Shown here: piece after piece, positions 7,702 to 15,962 of the stretch | Position numbering within the stretch: the stretch's first letter is position 1 | How the letters are laid out: the number at the start of each line of letters is the position of its first letter | Assembly: GCA_012518475.1 (NCBI GenBank) | Contig: JAAYSB010000215.1 | Location: forward strand, 1 to 37,018 | Direction: 5' to 3' | DNA from: Intrasporangiaceae bacterium | GTDB taxonomy: Bacteria > Actinomycetota > Actinomycetes > Actinomycetales > Dermatophilaceae | DNA: 37,018 bases | Translations under genes and position numbers: made by a program | The notes under the pieces: generated by a model | Seen by the model: the letters and a program-made list of their open reading frames with translations, nothing else | Told to the model about the DNA's origin: nothing | The model's database searches: none

Positions 7702-9063
7702 GTGAGTACAACCTCGACCGTCTCCGCGCTGACAGCCGCCGCTGTCACCTCCGACCTGCCGGCTGCCCAGCAGCCGGAGTGGCCCGACCAGGCCGCGCTC
7801 GCCGAGGCGGTCTCCACCCTGGCCAGCTATCCTCCGCTCGTCTTCGCCGGTGAGTGCGACGTCCTGCGGACGCGGATGGCCGCCGCCGCCCGCGGTGAGG
7901 CGTTCGTCCTCCAGGGCGGTGACTGTGCCGAGACCTTCGCCAGCGCGACGGCCGACAACATCCGCGACCGGATCAAGACGATCCTGCAGATGGCTGCCGT
8001 GCTCACCTACGGTGCGTCCGTCCCGGTCATCAAGGTGGGCCGGCTCGCCGGCCAGTACGCCAAGCCCCGCTCCAGCACGACCGAGACGCGCGAGGGAGTC
8101 ACGCTCCCCGCATACCGCGGCGACATGGTCAACGACTTCGAGTTCGCCGAGGACGCCCGCACCCCGGACCCGCAGCGGCTCGTGCGTGCCTACCACGCGA
8201 GCAGCGCGACGCTGAATCTCGTGCGGGCCTTCACCCAGGGCGGCTTCGCCGACCTACGCCACGTCCACGACTGGAACCGCGGCTTCGTCGCCAACGCGGC
8301 CAACGTCCGCTACGAGCGGCTCGCGCGCGACATCGACAAGGCGATGAAGTTCATGGCGGCCTGCGGCGCGGAGTTCGATGCCATGCGCACGACCGAGTTC
8401 TTCTCCGCTCACGAGGCGCTCATCCTCGACTACGAGCGGCCGCTGTGCCGGGTCGACAGTCGCACCGGCGACCTCTACGACACCTCCGGCCACTTCATCT
8501 GGGTTGGGGAGCGCACCCGTCAGCTCGACGGCGCGCACCTCGACTTCGTCGCCCGGATCCGCAACCCGATCGGGGTCAAGCTCTCCGACAAGGCTGACAT
8601 CGACGAGGTCCTGCGGATGATCGACCTCGTCGACCCCGACCGTGAGCCGGGCCGCCTGACGTTCATCACCCGGATGGGTGCCGGCACCGTCCGCGACGCC
8701 CTGCCACGGATCGTCGAGCAGGTCACCGCCTCCGGCGCCGAGGTCACCTGGATCTGTGACCCGATGCACGGCAACACCTTCTCCTCGGCCTCCGGCTACA
8801 AGACCCGTGACTTCGACGATGTCGTCGACGAGGTGCGTGGCTTCTTCGAGGTGCACAGCGCCCTCGGGACCGTCCCCGGTGGTCTGCACGTCGAGCTCAC
8901 CGGCAACGACGTCACGGAGTGCATCGGCGGCTCGGAGAAGATCGTCGACGCCGACCTCAACAAGCGCTACGAGTCGGTCTGCGACCCGCGGCTGAACCAC
9001 CAGCAGAGCCTGGAGCTGTCGTTCCTCGTCGCGGAGATGCTCAGCACCCCGCCGACCTCCTGA
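7702..9063 (+). CDS. aroG: Class II 3-deoxy-D-arabino-heptulosonate-7-phosphate synthase
   Basis: Catalyses the first step of the shikimate pathway, joining phosphoenolpyruvate and erythrose-4-phosphate. At 453 residues it has the length of plant-like class II enzymes. Recognisable blocks are PPLVFAGE, FVLQGGDCAETF with the metal-binding Cys, VIKVGRLAGQYAKPRS, LNLVRAFTQGGFADL, WVGERTRQLDGAHL, GVKLSDKA, ITRMGAGTVRDALP, WICDPMHGNTF and HVELTGNDVTECIGG, all in the family order. The protein is cytosolic, and in mycobacteria this enzyme (Rv2178c) is inhibited by aromatic amino acids together with chorismate mutase. It has its own promoter signal 7 bases before the GTG. Threonine aldolase follows after 13 bases. 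Confidence 0.95.
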   Translation: MSTTSTVSALTAAAVTSDLPAAQQPEWPDQAALAEAVSTLASYPPLVFAGECDVLRTRMAAAARGEAFVLQGGDCAETFASATADNIRDRIKTILQMAAVLTYGASVPVIKVGRLAGQYAKPRSSTTETREGVTLPAYRGDMVNDFEFAEDARTPDPQRLVRAYHASSATLNLVRAFTQGGFADLRHVHDWNRGFVANAANVRYERLARDIDKAMKFMAACGAEFDAMRTTEFFSAHEALILDYERPLCRVDSRTGDLYDTSGHFIWVGERTRQLDGAHLDFVARIRNPIGVKLSDKADIDEVLRMIDLVDPDREPGRLTFITRMGAGTVRDALPRIVEQVTASGAEVTWICDPMHGNTFSSASGYKTRDFDDVVDEVRGFFEVHSALGTVPGGLHVELTGNDVTECIGGSEKIVDADLNKRYESVCDPRLNHQQSLELSFLVAEMLSTPPTS

Positions 9064-9076
9064 CAGGGGGCTTGCG

Positions 9077-10117
9077 ATGGTGACCTTCCGGGCCGACCTG
9101 CTCTCGGACACCCTCACCCGACCCACTGACGGGATGCGGGCCGCGATGGCCGCCGCCGAGGTCGGCGACGACGTGTTCGGGGAGGACCCGACGGTCCGGG
9201 ACCTCGAGGAGCACGTCGCGGGGCTGCTCGGCCACGAGGCCGGACTGTTCACTCCGACCGGCAGTCTGGCCAACCAGCTCGGCCTGCGCCTGCACGTCGC
9301 ACCGGGTCAGGAGCTGCTCGCCGACAGCGGAGCCCATGTCGTGCGCGCCGAGCTCGGGGCCGCTGCGACCTTCTCGGGGATCACCTCCCGCACCTGGACA
9401 GCCGACCGGGGCCGACTGGACCCGGCCGACCCGCTGCGCCTGGCGGCGATCGGCGTCGGGCCCTACCAGGTGGAGACGACGCTCATCGTCGTCGAGAACA
9501 CCCACAACTTCGGCGGCGGCACGATCCAGCCGCTCGACAGCATCCGCGAGCTGCGCGCCCGGGCATCGGCGCTCGGTGTCGCCCTGCACCTCGACGGGGC
9601 GCGGCTGTGGAACGCCCACGTGGCCACCGGGGTCCCCCTCGAGGACTACGGCCGGGAGTTCGACACGGTCAGTGTCTGTCTCTCCAAGGGGCTCGGCGCC
9701 CCGATCGGCTCGGTCCTCGTCGGCAGTGCCGAGCGCCTCGCCGAGGCCAGGGTCTGGCGCAAGCGCTACGGCGCAGGGATGCGCCAGGTCGGCATCCTCG
9801 CCGCCGCCGGCCGGTATGCCCTCGATCACCACATCGAGCGACTCGCCGACGACCATGCCAGGGCCAGGCGATTCGCCGACTCGGTGGCCGAGCTGGGCCT
9901 GGGACTCATCGACCCGGGGAGCGTCGAGACGAACATCGCCATGGTCGACGTCACCGCCGCCGGTCGGACGCCGGGCGAGGTGTCGGCAGCGCTGGCAGAA
10001 CGGTCGGTCCGTGCCTATCCGGTCGACTCGTCCCGGCTCCGCTTCGTCTGGCACCTCGACGTCGACGACGCCGCGACCGATCACGCGATCGAGGCCGTGC
10101 GCGAGGTCCTCGCCTAG
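9077..10117 (+). CDS. Low-specificity L-threonine aldolase (PLP enzyme)
   Basis: A 346-residue fold-type I PLP enzyme predicted to split L-threonine or allo-threonine to glycine and acetaldehyde. The start region VTFRADLLSDTLTRPTDGMR, the PLP-stacking His87 in DSGAHVVRAE, Asp173 in HLDGARLWNA and the Schiff-base Lys204 in CLSKGLGAPIGSV match the family. The length is typical. AGGGGG 8 bases before the ATG gives a good ribosome site, and the gene lies 13 bases after aroG, so the two may share a transcript. Its TAG overlaps the TAG of the convergent EamA gene. Beta-hydroxyaspartate or phenylserine activity cannot be excluded. Confidence 0.88.
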   Translation: MVTFRADLLSDTLTRPTDGMRAAMAAAEVGDDVFGEDPTVRDLEEHVAGLLGHEAGLFTPTGSLANQLGLRLHVAPGQELLADSGAHVVRAELGAAATFSGITSRTWTADRGRLDPADPLRLAAIGVGPYQVETTLIVVENTHNFGGGTIQPLDSIRELRARASALGVALHLDGARLWNAHVATGVPLEDYGREFDTVSVCLSKGLGAPIGSVLVGSAERLAEARVWRKRYGAGMRQVGILAAAGRYALDHHIERLADDHARARRFADSVAELGLGLIDPGSVETNIAMVDVTAAGRTPGEVSAALAERSVRAYPVDSSRLRFVWHLDVDDAATDHAIEAVREVLA

Positions 10118-11040
10118 GGCACCTCGTGGTGGAGGACCTCGGCCGGTGGCTCCTCCGCGGCCGTCGCCTCAGGTCGTCGGCGCGGTTGCAGCTCGATGAC
10201 ATACATCGCGGCGACCACGAGGGAACCTCCGACGAGCATCCGCGCCGTGATCGACTCCCCGCCGAGGAGGACGGCGAAGAAGGCGGCGAAGACCGGCTCG
10301 AGCGCCATGACGATCGCCGCCCGCGAGGCGGTGAGCTGGCTCTGCGCCCAGGTCTGCGCCCAGAGGCAGAAGGCGCCGGCGACGAGAGCCATGTAGAGGA
10401 TCGACACCCAGCCCCCGGTCGTGTCCGGCACGGTGACCCCGCCGGGGAGCGAGGCCACGACGCAGATGACCGCGATGACAATGGCCTGCACGGTCGCCAG
10501 GCCGACCGCGGTGCTCGCCCGGGAGTACCGGGCCAGACCGATGATGTGCAGCGCATAGATCGCTGCGGCGATGAGCGTGAGGGTCTCTCCGTAGCCGAAG
10601 GCCAGCCCCCGCAGGGAGAGGACGGCGATCCCGGCCATCGCCAGCGCGACGGCGACCCACACCCGCACCGGGATCCGGTCGCGGAAGATCGCAGCCGCGA
10701 GGATCGGGGTGAGAACGACATACGTCCCGGTGATGAACCCGGAGACCGAGGCGTCGGTATGCGCCAGGCCCTCGGTCTGCAGGATCTGGGCGACGCCGTA
10801 GAGGCCGCCGAGAACGACGCCGACGCGGACATCGCTGCGGTGCAGGGCCCGCAGCTGCCGCCAGAACACGATGGTCATCGCCGCCGCAGCGATGGTGAAG
10901 CGCACGCCCAGGAAGTCGGTCGAGGGGATGGTGACGACGAGGTCCTTGATGAGGAAGAACGTCGACCCCCAGATCGCCGTGACGAGGACGAGCATGAACG
11001 TCGCTAGCCGCATGCGCGGGGCAGACAGTGCAGCGGTCAC
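10114..11040 (-). CDS. EamA/DMT-superfamily transporter
   Basis: A 308-residue inner-membrane protein with about ten hydrophobic helices and the two-fold repeat typical of the drug/metabolite transporter superfamily. The first repeat starts near MLVLVTAIWGSTFFLIK, a classic EamA opening with W-G-S/T-F. A second EamA block lies in the C-terminal half, including WAQTWAQSQLTASRAAIVMALEPVFAAFF with the conserved E-P. Export of amino acids or metabolites is likely but the substrate is unknown; the nearby threonine aldolase does not prove a link. GTG 11040 has TAGGGT 6 bases upstream. It lies 15 bases after the kinase stop on the same strand. Confidence 0.85.
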   Translation of the reverse strand: MTAALSAPRMRLATFMLVLVTAIWGSTFFLIKDLVVTIPSTDFLGVRFTIAAAAMTIVFWRQLRALHRSDVRVGVVLGGLYGVAQILQTEGLAHTDASVSGFITGTYVVLTPILAAAIFRDRIPVRVWVAVALAMAGIAVLSLRGLAFGYGETLTLIAAAIYALHIIGLARYSRASTAVGLATVQAIVIAVICVVASLPGGVTVPDTTGGWVSILYMALVAGAFCLWAQTWAQSQLTASRAAIVMALEPVFAAFFAVLLGGESITARMLVGGSLVVAAMYVIELQPRRRPEATAAEEPPAEVLHHEVP

Positions 11041-11046
11041 GCCCGA

Positions 11047-11052
11047 ACCCTA
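11047..11052 (-). promoter_or_regulatory. -10 box TAGGGT of the EamA gene
   Basis: On the minus strand TAGGGT runs from 11052 to 11047, leaving 6 bases to the GTG at 11040. This suggests that the transporter has its own leaderless promoter and does not depend only on read-through from the kinase gene. Confidence 0.45.
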
Positions 11053-11055
11053 CGC

Positions 11056-12984
11056 CTAGACGATCGAGAGGGTGATCGTGCTCCCCTTGCGGACCTGGCT
11101 GTCGGGCGCCTCGCTCTGATAGCGGACGCTGCCGAAGAACCCGCCGGCGATCCGCTCGACCTCGACCTTGAGGCCGAGGGCCTCGAGCGTTCTCGTGGCC
11201 TCCTGGATCTGCTTGCCGACGACATTCGGCACGGTCACGAGCTCAGGGCCGAGCGAGGGGGTGATCGTCACCGTGTCCCCGCGGAAAAGGGTCCCCTCCG
11301 CCGGGTCCTGGGCGATGACGTGACCCTCCGGGACGCTGTCGTGGTAGCGGGCGTCGGCGACGGCGGCAGTCAGCTCCTGACCCTCGATCGCCGCGGTGGC
11401 CTCCTCGACGGTCCGGCCGGCCACCGACGGGACGGCGATCGGCTCGCGGCCCTTGCTCACGACGATGTCCACCGGGTCGCCGCGCTTGAGCTGCTCGCCG
11501 GCCTCGGGGCTGATGGCGATGATCGTTCCGGCAGGGACGGTCTCGGAGAACGCCTCGCTCTGCTCCCCGAGGGTGAGCCGGTTCTCCTCGAGCGCAGCTG
11601 CCGCTCCCTCAGCCGGGGTGTCGACGAGAGTCGGCACCGCATACCGCTCCGGGCCCTGGGAGACGCGCACCGTCACCTCGCTGCCGCGAGAGAGCTCCTG
11701 TCCGGGGAGCGGCTGCACCGAGACGACATGATCGACCGGGATGGTCTCGTCGTAGACGTCCTGCCGGGCGGGGGTGAGCTCGGCAGCCTCCAGCTCGGTG
11801 ACGGCCTCGTCATAGCTGAGATCGGCGAGCGTGGGAACAACGGTGGGGGAACCTGGGCCGTAGAGGAAGTACCACCCGGCGGCGGCTCCCCCCGCGAGCA
11901 GCAGCGTGGCGAGGAGCGCGACGAGCAGGCCGCGTCCCCTTCGGCGACGCGCCGTGGGGAGCTTCTGCGGTAGGTCCTCGGGCGGGACGACCGCCCCGCT
12001 CTGGCGGACCACCAGCGGAGCGACGGGGGTGTCGCCGGGGCCGCGCTCGACGTCCTCGTCCATCCGGCGCGCGATGACCTGGGTGTGGTCCTGGGTGTAG
12101 GCCCTGGTCTCCGCAGCGGTGCGTGGCCGGTCGTCCAGCTCCTCGCTGCTGAGGCGGGTCCGCGTCGAGCGGATGAGATGGGCGAGCGCATTGCCGTCGA
12201 CCGGACGCTCCATCGGGTCGCGCGAGGTGGTGATCTCGACCAGGCTGTCCAGGGCGGCCGGGACACCGTCGACCCTCGTGCTCGGGGCCGGCACGCCGCC
12301 GTGGACGTGCTGGTAGGCGACATACATCGGGTTGTCGCCGGTGAAGGCCTTGGTGCCGGTGAGCATCTCGAAGATGACGAGGCCAGCGGCATAGATGTCG
12401 CTGCGGGCATCGGCGCGGCCCTGCTCGACCTGCTCCGGGGAGAGGTAGGAGACGGTGCCGAGGAGAGTGTCCGTCGCAGAGGTTGCCGTCTCCGAGGTCA
12501 CGGCGCGGGCCAGGCCGAAGTCGGTGACCTTGACGACCCCGTCCTCGCGGATGATGACGTTCTCCGGCTTGATGTCGCGGTGGATCAGCCCGGCAGCATG
12601 GGCCGCTGCGAGAGCGTCGGCAAGCGGGGCGGCGATGTCGAGGGTGGCCCTGGGAGAGAGGGCACCGTCCTCGTCGAGGACCTGGCGCAGCGTTCGGCCC
12701 CGGACCAGCTCCATGACGAGGAAGAGCCGCCCGTCGTCCTCGCCCTGGTCGTGGACGGCGACGATGTTCGGGTGGCTGAGCCGGGCCGAGGCGCGCGCCT
12801 CGCGCCCGAAGCGGGTCACATAGGTCTCGTCCGCCGCCAGGGCCGGGTGCATGACCTTGAGGGCGACATGCCGGTCCAGGCGGGTGTCCTCGGCCTCGAA
12901 GACCGTCGCCATCCCGCCGCGGGCGATCCGCTCGACGATGCGGTAGCGACCATCGATGAGGTCACCAGGAGCGAAGACAGACAC
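11056..12984 (-). CDS. pknL: PASTA-domain Ser/Thr protein kinase, PknL-like
   Basis: A 642-residue transmembrane kinase. The Hanks-type kinase domain covers about 14-280: glycine-rich ARGGMATVFEA (21-31), Lys43 in VALKVMH, HRDIKPEN with catalytic Asp137, and DFG at 155-157. A threonine- and serine-rich activation loop follows (about 162-177). After a basic juxtamembrane region comes one membrane helix (about 352-374) and four PASTA repeats (about 381-642), placing the sensor outside the cell. The start GTG 12984 follows TAGGAT by 7 bases; the frame is open further upstream but that part does not resemble the family. Position beside the Rv2175c-like gene and aroG matches pknL. M. tuberculosis PknL lacks PASTA repeats as I recall, so this is the longer form. 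Confidence 0.9.
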   Translation of the reverse strand: MSVFAPGDLIDGRYRIVERIARGGMATVFEAEDTRLDRHVALKVMHPALAADETYVTRFGREARASARLSHPNIVAVHDQGEDDGRLFLVMELVRGRTLRQVLDEDGALSPRATLDIAAPLADALAAAHAAGLIHRDIKPENVIIREDGVVKVTDFGLARAVTSETATSATDTLLGTVSYLSPEQVEQGRADARSDIYAAGLVIFEMLTGTKAFTGDNPMYVAYQHVHGGVPAPSTRVDGVPAALDSLVEITTSRDPMERPVDGNALAHLIRSTRTRLSSEELDDRPRTAAETRAYTQDHTQVIARRMDEDVERGPGDTPVAPLVVRQSGAVVPPEDLPQKLPTARRRRGRGLLVALLATLLLAGGAAAGWYFLYGPGSPTVVPTLADLSYDEAVTELEAAELTPARQDVYDETIPVDHVVSVQPLPGQELSRGSEVTVRVSQGPERYAVPTLVDTPAEGAAAALEENRLTLGEQSEAFSETVPAGTIIAISPEAGEQLKRGDPVDIVVSKGREPIAVPSVAGRTVEEATAAIEGQELTAAVADARYHDSVPEGHVIAQDPAEGTLFRGDTVTITPSLGPELVTVPNVVGKQIQEATRTLEALGLKVEVERIAGGFFGSVRYQSEAPDSQVRKGSTITLSIV

Positions 12985-12991
12985 GCTCCTG

Positions 12992-12997
12992 ATCCTA
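12992..12997 (-). promoter_or_regulatory. -10 box TAGGAT of pknL
   Basis: On the minus strand TAGGAT (12997 to 12992) is followed by caggagc and the GTG at 12984, a 7-base gap. The AGGAG inside the gap is too close to the start for normal ribosome binding if transcription begins at the GTG. Confidence 0.6.
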
Positions 12998-13027
12998 GGG
13001 ACGCCGGTGGTCGTCACAGCGCAGGAC

Positions 13028-14242
13028 TCACCCGAACTTGGCCCGCAGGGCGTGAATGTTGCGGACATAGGCGCGCGTGTCGCTGTACATGCCCTTGCTC
13101 CGGACCGAGGCCATGCCCTGGTAGTACGCGGCGATCGCGATGGACTCGTCCGTCGTGCTGCGCAGGTGGGCCCGGATGATGACGACACCCGCGGTGATGT
13201 TGTCCTGCGGGTCGAGCAGGTTGAGCTCCCGGCCGATGAGCTGGCTCGCCCAGTCCCCGGAGGCGGGGATGACCTGCATCAGGCCGATCGCGTTGGCGAC
13301 CGAGACCTGACGGTGGTTCCATCCGGACTCCTGATAGCTGATGGCCAGCGCCAGCGCGGGGTCGACACCATGGCGCTTGGCCGTCTCGATGATCATGGCC
13401 TTGGCCTGGTCACGGGTCGGCACCGGCAAGGTGGAGAGCAGCGCGTGGTTCTTCTTGGCAGCGGAGACGGTGGTCGAGGGGAAGTGCCGAGCGGAGTAGC
13501 CCCCGGAGTTGAACGGCGTGCTCATCTCCGGCTGCGGGGCCGTCGACTTCTTGGCCGCCGGCTTCGAGGAGCTCGCGGCCTTGGCCGCCTGTGTCCCGTC
13601 GGTCGGGACGGTGAGCTTCTGGCCGACCCGGATGATGCCGTTGACGCTGATCTTGTTCAGGCCGGCGATGGCCCGGGCTGTGGTCTTGTGCCGCTGGGCG
13701 ATGCCGATGAGGGTGTCACCGGCGCGGACGGTGTAGGAGCCCGTCGCAGCAGGCTGGGGGTTCGGGGCAGCGGGCTTGGTGGCAACGGTCGAGGCGCTCG
13801 CAGCCTTGGCCGCGGTCTTCCCGTCGGAGGGGACCCGGAGCTTCTGTCCGGGGTGGATCGTGCCGCTGACCGAGATCTTGTTCAGGGCGGCCAGGGCGCG
13901 CGCCGAGGTCTTGTGCCGCTGGGCGATGCCGATGAGGGTGTCACCGGAACGGATCGTGTAGGTCGTCGTGGTCGTCGGGGAGCCCGGGGCCTGAGCGGGG
14001 GAGGCGCTCCTGCCGGGCACCTGAAGCCGCTGTCCGGGGTGGATCAGGCGCCCGCCGTTCGGCAGGTTGTTGCGGGAGACGAGAGCGGCGACGGTGGTGT
14101 GGTGCCGGTGGGCGATCGTGTGCAGGCTGTCACCGTTCTTGACGACATAGGTATCCCACCCCGGACTCGCTGCGACGGCGGACTGCACGGGGGTAGGCAG
14201 GTCGAGGGTCGGTGGGGGTGTGGCAGCGACGATCGGCGCCAT
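13028..14242 (-). CDS. LysM-repeat lytic transglycosylase-like protein
   Basis: A 404-residue predicted peptidoglycan-binding and cleaving protein. It has three LysM domains (about 32-75, 95-138, 170-213) separated by proline/alanine/serine linkers, then a C-terminal SLT-type transglycosylase domain (about 282-404). The SLT domain has catalytic Glu305 in ISYQESGWNH, the AIGLMQVIP block and AAYYQGM. ATG 14242 is chosen because AGGAG lies 5 bases upstream; the GTG at 14248 overlaps that site. No signal peptide or membrane segment is visible after either start, which is odd for a wall enzyme. LysM 2 and 3 share a 41-bp identical stretch. The 3' end is 43 bases from pknL's start, so a cell-wall theme links the two. 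Confidence 0.85.
   Translation of the reverse strand: MAPIVAATPPPTLDLPTPVQSAVAASPGWDTYVVKNGDSLHTIAHRHHTTVAALVSRNNLPNGGRLIHPGQRLQVPGRSASPAQAPGSPTTTTTYTIRSGDTLIGIAQRHKTSARALAALNKISVSGTIHPGQKLRVPSDGKTAAKAASASTVATKPAAPNPQPAATGSYTVRAGDTLIGIAQRHKTTARAIAGLNKISVNGIIRVGQKLTVPTDGTQAAKAASSSKPAAKKSTAPQPEMSTPFNSGGYSARHFPSTTVSAAKKNHALLSTLPVPTRDQAKAMIIETAKRHGVDPALALAISYQESGWNHRQVSVANAIGLMQVIPASGDWASQLIGRELNLLDPQDNITAGVVIIRAHLRSTTDESIAIAAYYQGMASVRSKGMYSDTRAYVRNIHALRAKFG
13682..13947 (-). repeat. 41-bp perfect direct repeat within LysM 2 and LysM 3
   Basis: The stretches 13682-13722 and 13907-13947 are identical by eye and lie 225 bp (75 codons) apart, in frame. They encode the GDTLIGIAQRHKT core of the third and second LysM domains. 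Flanking bases differ, so this is a recent domain duplication or local gene conversion. Confidence 0.9.
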
Positions 14243-14341
14243 GAGCACTCCTGGGTAGCGATGAGATAGCGGTGAGCCACGGGTGTGACTGTGACAGATG
14301 TGGCGGTGGGAACGGATGTGACTCGTGAGACTTCTGGGAAG

Positions 14342-14347
14342 AATTTA
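14342..14347 (-). promoter_or_regulatory. Candidate -10 box TAAATT for the LysM gene
   Basis: On the minus strand TAAATT is the most AT-rich hexamer in the divergent 14243-14422 gap. It would give a leader of about 90 bases ending in the AGGAG ribosome site. Two ACGCGTG elements at 14353-14359 and near 14384 flank the region. No -35 box is clear. Confidence 0.3.
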
Positions 14348-14410
14348 CCGTACGCGTGCTGACCTGCGTGGTTCCCACGCGTGTGGATGTGCCCTCGGGC
14401 TTCGACCGCG

Positions 14411-14416
14411 TACCCT
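14411..14416 (+). promoter_or_regulatory. -10 box TACCCT of the Rv2175c-like gene
   Basis: TACCCT lies 6 bases before the GTG at 14423, the leaderless arrangement; no ribosome site is present. Confidence 0.55.
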
Positions 14417-14422
14417 CATGCC

Positions 14423-14812
14423 GTGAGCACCTCAAGGCCGATCGAGCACGCCAGCGACGACCTCCTCCGACTCGTTCCGGAGTGGTGGTACGTCCCCGAC
14501 ATCGCCGAGCGACTCGGCCTGTCGCTGTCCCAGGTGCGGCGCATCCTCGACGACCGCGACGTCCTCGCTGCCCGCGTGGGCGAGAACAAGGCGGTCGGTG
14601 TTCCAGCGGCGTTCTTCGACGACGAAGGCCCTCTCCCGGCCCTCAAGGGGACCTGCACCGTCCTCGCGGACGCCGGTCTCAGTGACGCCGAGATCCTCGA
14701 GTGGTTGTTCACCCCCGACGGGTCCCTCCCGGCGCCCGGTGCTCCGATCGACAACCTGCATGCCGGTTTCAAGACCGAGATCCGTCGCCGCGCGATGGAG
14801 CTCGCTCTCTAG
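14423..14812 (+). CDS. Rv2175c-family DNA-binding protein
   Basis: A 129-residue protein with an N-terminal helix-turn-helix (WWYVPDIAERLGLSLSQVRR, about residues 19-38) and a C-terminal helical domain (about 60-129) ending RRRAMELAL. It resembles M. tuberculosis Rv2175c, a winged-helix DNA-binding protein phosphorylated by PknL; the pknL-like gene is about 1.4 kb away here, which supports the call. Phosphorylation in Rv2175c lowers DNA binding and acts on an N-terminal threonine; here the N-terminus is STSRPIEHASDD, with Thr3 a possible site. GTG 14423 is chosen from the -10 box and the family start; the frame is open a little further upstream. Target genes are unknown. Confidence 0.85.
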   Translation: MSTSRPIEHASDDLLRLVPEWWYVPDIAERLGLSLSQVRRILDDRDVLAARVGENKAVGVPAAFFDDEGPLPALKGTCTVLADAGLSDAEILEWLFTPDGSLPAPGAPIDNLHAGFKTEIRRRAMELAL

Positions 14813-14833
14813 CCCACTCGGGCGAACCTGCGC

Positions 14834-15898
14834 TCAGGCAGTGCGCTGGGTGGCGAGCCGGGCGAGATCGGCGAGCCCGGCATACCCCGTCGGCGAAAGG
14901 TTCGCGTCCTCCAGGGCGGCGAGCGCGTCGGCCGTGAGGTCGCCGATCCGCCTCTCGACCCACTCGAGCGCGCCGGAGCCGGCGATGATCTGCTGCAGCT
15001 CGGTGATGACGGCCGGATCGTCGGTGCCCAGTCCCTCGATGAGCCGTGCTGAGGCGCCCTCGTCGAGCTGCTCGAGCGCGGCGGCGACGAGCACCGTCCG
15101 CTTTCCCTCGCGCAGGTCGTCGCCGGACGGCTTCCCGGTGACCGCAGGGTCGCCGAAGACGCCGAGCAGGTCATCGCGCAGCTGGAAGGCCCGGCCGATG
15201 TCGAGGCCGTAGCGGGACAGCGCCGCGACCTGACTCTCGCTCGCCTGGGCTGCGAGGGCCCCGATGAGCAGCGGATGCTCGACGGAGTACTTGGCACTCT
15301 TGAACCGGATGACCCGGTCGGCCCGCTCGAGCCGTTCGGCGCCCGGCAGGCTCGCCCACGGACGGACCGACTCGACGACGTCGAGGAACTGGCCGGCCAT
15401 GAGCTGGGTGCGCATGAGCGCGAACATCTCCCGGGCGGCCTCGAGGTCGGGCAGTCCCGCGCGGGACATGAGCTCATCGGAGGCGGTGAGGCAGAGGTTG
15501 CCTGCGAGGACGGCCCCGGCGAGTCCGAACCGCTCGGGAGGTCCGTCCCAGCCGCGGTCGGAGTGCCGGTTCGCGAGCTCGATGTGGGCGGACGGGGCGC
15601 CGCGGCGGGTGTCGGAGCCGTCCATGACGTCGTCGTGGAGGAGGGCCGCGGCCTGGAAGAACTCCATCGAGGTGGCCATCAGGATGACGTCCTCGGGCGC
15701 CTCCTCGACGGGTTTGCCGGCGACGGCGCAGTAGCCCCAGGTGAGGAACGACGCCCGCAGCCGCTTGCCCCCGCGCAGCAGTGCCGACGTGACATCGAGC
15801 AGATCGGTGATGTCGGGCCCCAGCTCGCGCAGCACCTCACGCTGACGATCGATCTCGGTGTCCACGCACGACTGGACGCGCTCTGTGACGGTGGTCAT
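14834..15898 (-). CDS. idsA: Polyprenyl (geranylgeranyl-type) diphosphate synthase
   Basis: A 354-residue trans-isoprenyl diphosphate synthase that condenses isopentenyl units onto an allylic diphosphate. It has GGKRLR (43-48), the first Asp-rich motif LLHDDVMDGSDTRRG (Asp89, 90, 93), SAKYSVEHPL, and the second motif FQLRDDLLGVFGD (Asp242-243). The residues four and five before the first motif are alanines; small residues there usually go with products of C20 or longer, so a geranylgeranyl or longer product is inferred. ATG 15898 has GGGAAAGG 4 bases upstream; the frame is open further but this start fits the family. It corresponds to idsA2 (Rv2173) by context. It is convergent with the Rv2175c-like gene, 21 bases apart. 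Confidence 0.9.
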   Translation of the reverse strand: MTTVTERVQSCVDTEIDRQREVLRELGPDITDLLDVTSALLRGGKRLRASFLTWGYCAVAGKPVEEAPEDVILMATSMEFFQAAALLHDDVMDGSDTRRGAPSAHIELANRHSDRGWDGPPERFGLAGAVLAGNLCLTASDELMSRAGLPDLEAAREMFALMRTQLMAGQFLDVVESVRPWASLPGAERLERADRVIRFKSAKYSVEHPLLIGALAAQASESQVAALSRYGLDIGRAFQLRDDLLGVFGDPAVTGKPSGDDLREGKRTVLVAAALEQLDEGASARLIEGLGTDDPAVITELQQIIAGSGALEWVERRIGDLTADALAALEDANLSPTGYAGLADLARLATQRTA

Positions 15899-15949
15899 GG
15901 TGCCTTTCCCGTGGTTCGGATGCTCGCAGCCTACGTGAGAGCGGTGACC

Positions 15950-15955
15950 TACATT
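15950..15955 (+). promoter_or_regulatory. -10 box TACATT of metF
   Basis: TACATT lies 7 bases before the ATG at 15963, in the 64-base gap shared with the divergent polyprenyl synthase gene. Confidence 0.55.
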
Positions 15956-15962
15956 GGTCCGC

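Noticed and set aside
12985-13188. N-terminal extension of the PknL-like kinase
   Set aside because: The extension overlaps the LysM gene, and a family-like start with TAGGAT 7 bases upstream lies at 12984.
14243-14422. c-di-AMP riboswitch before the LysM gene
   Set aside because: Such riboswitches precede wall-lytic genes in actinobacteria, but I could not recognise the conserved core in this roughly 90-base leader.
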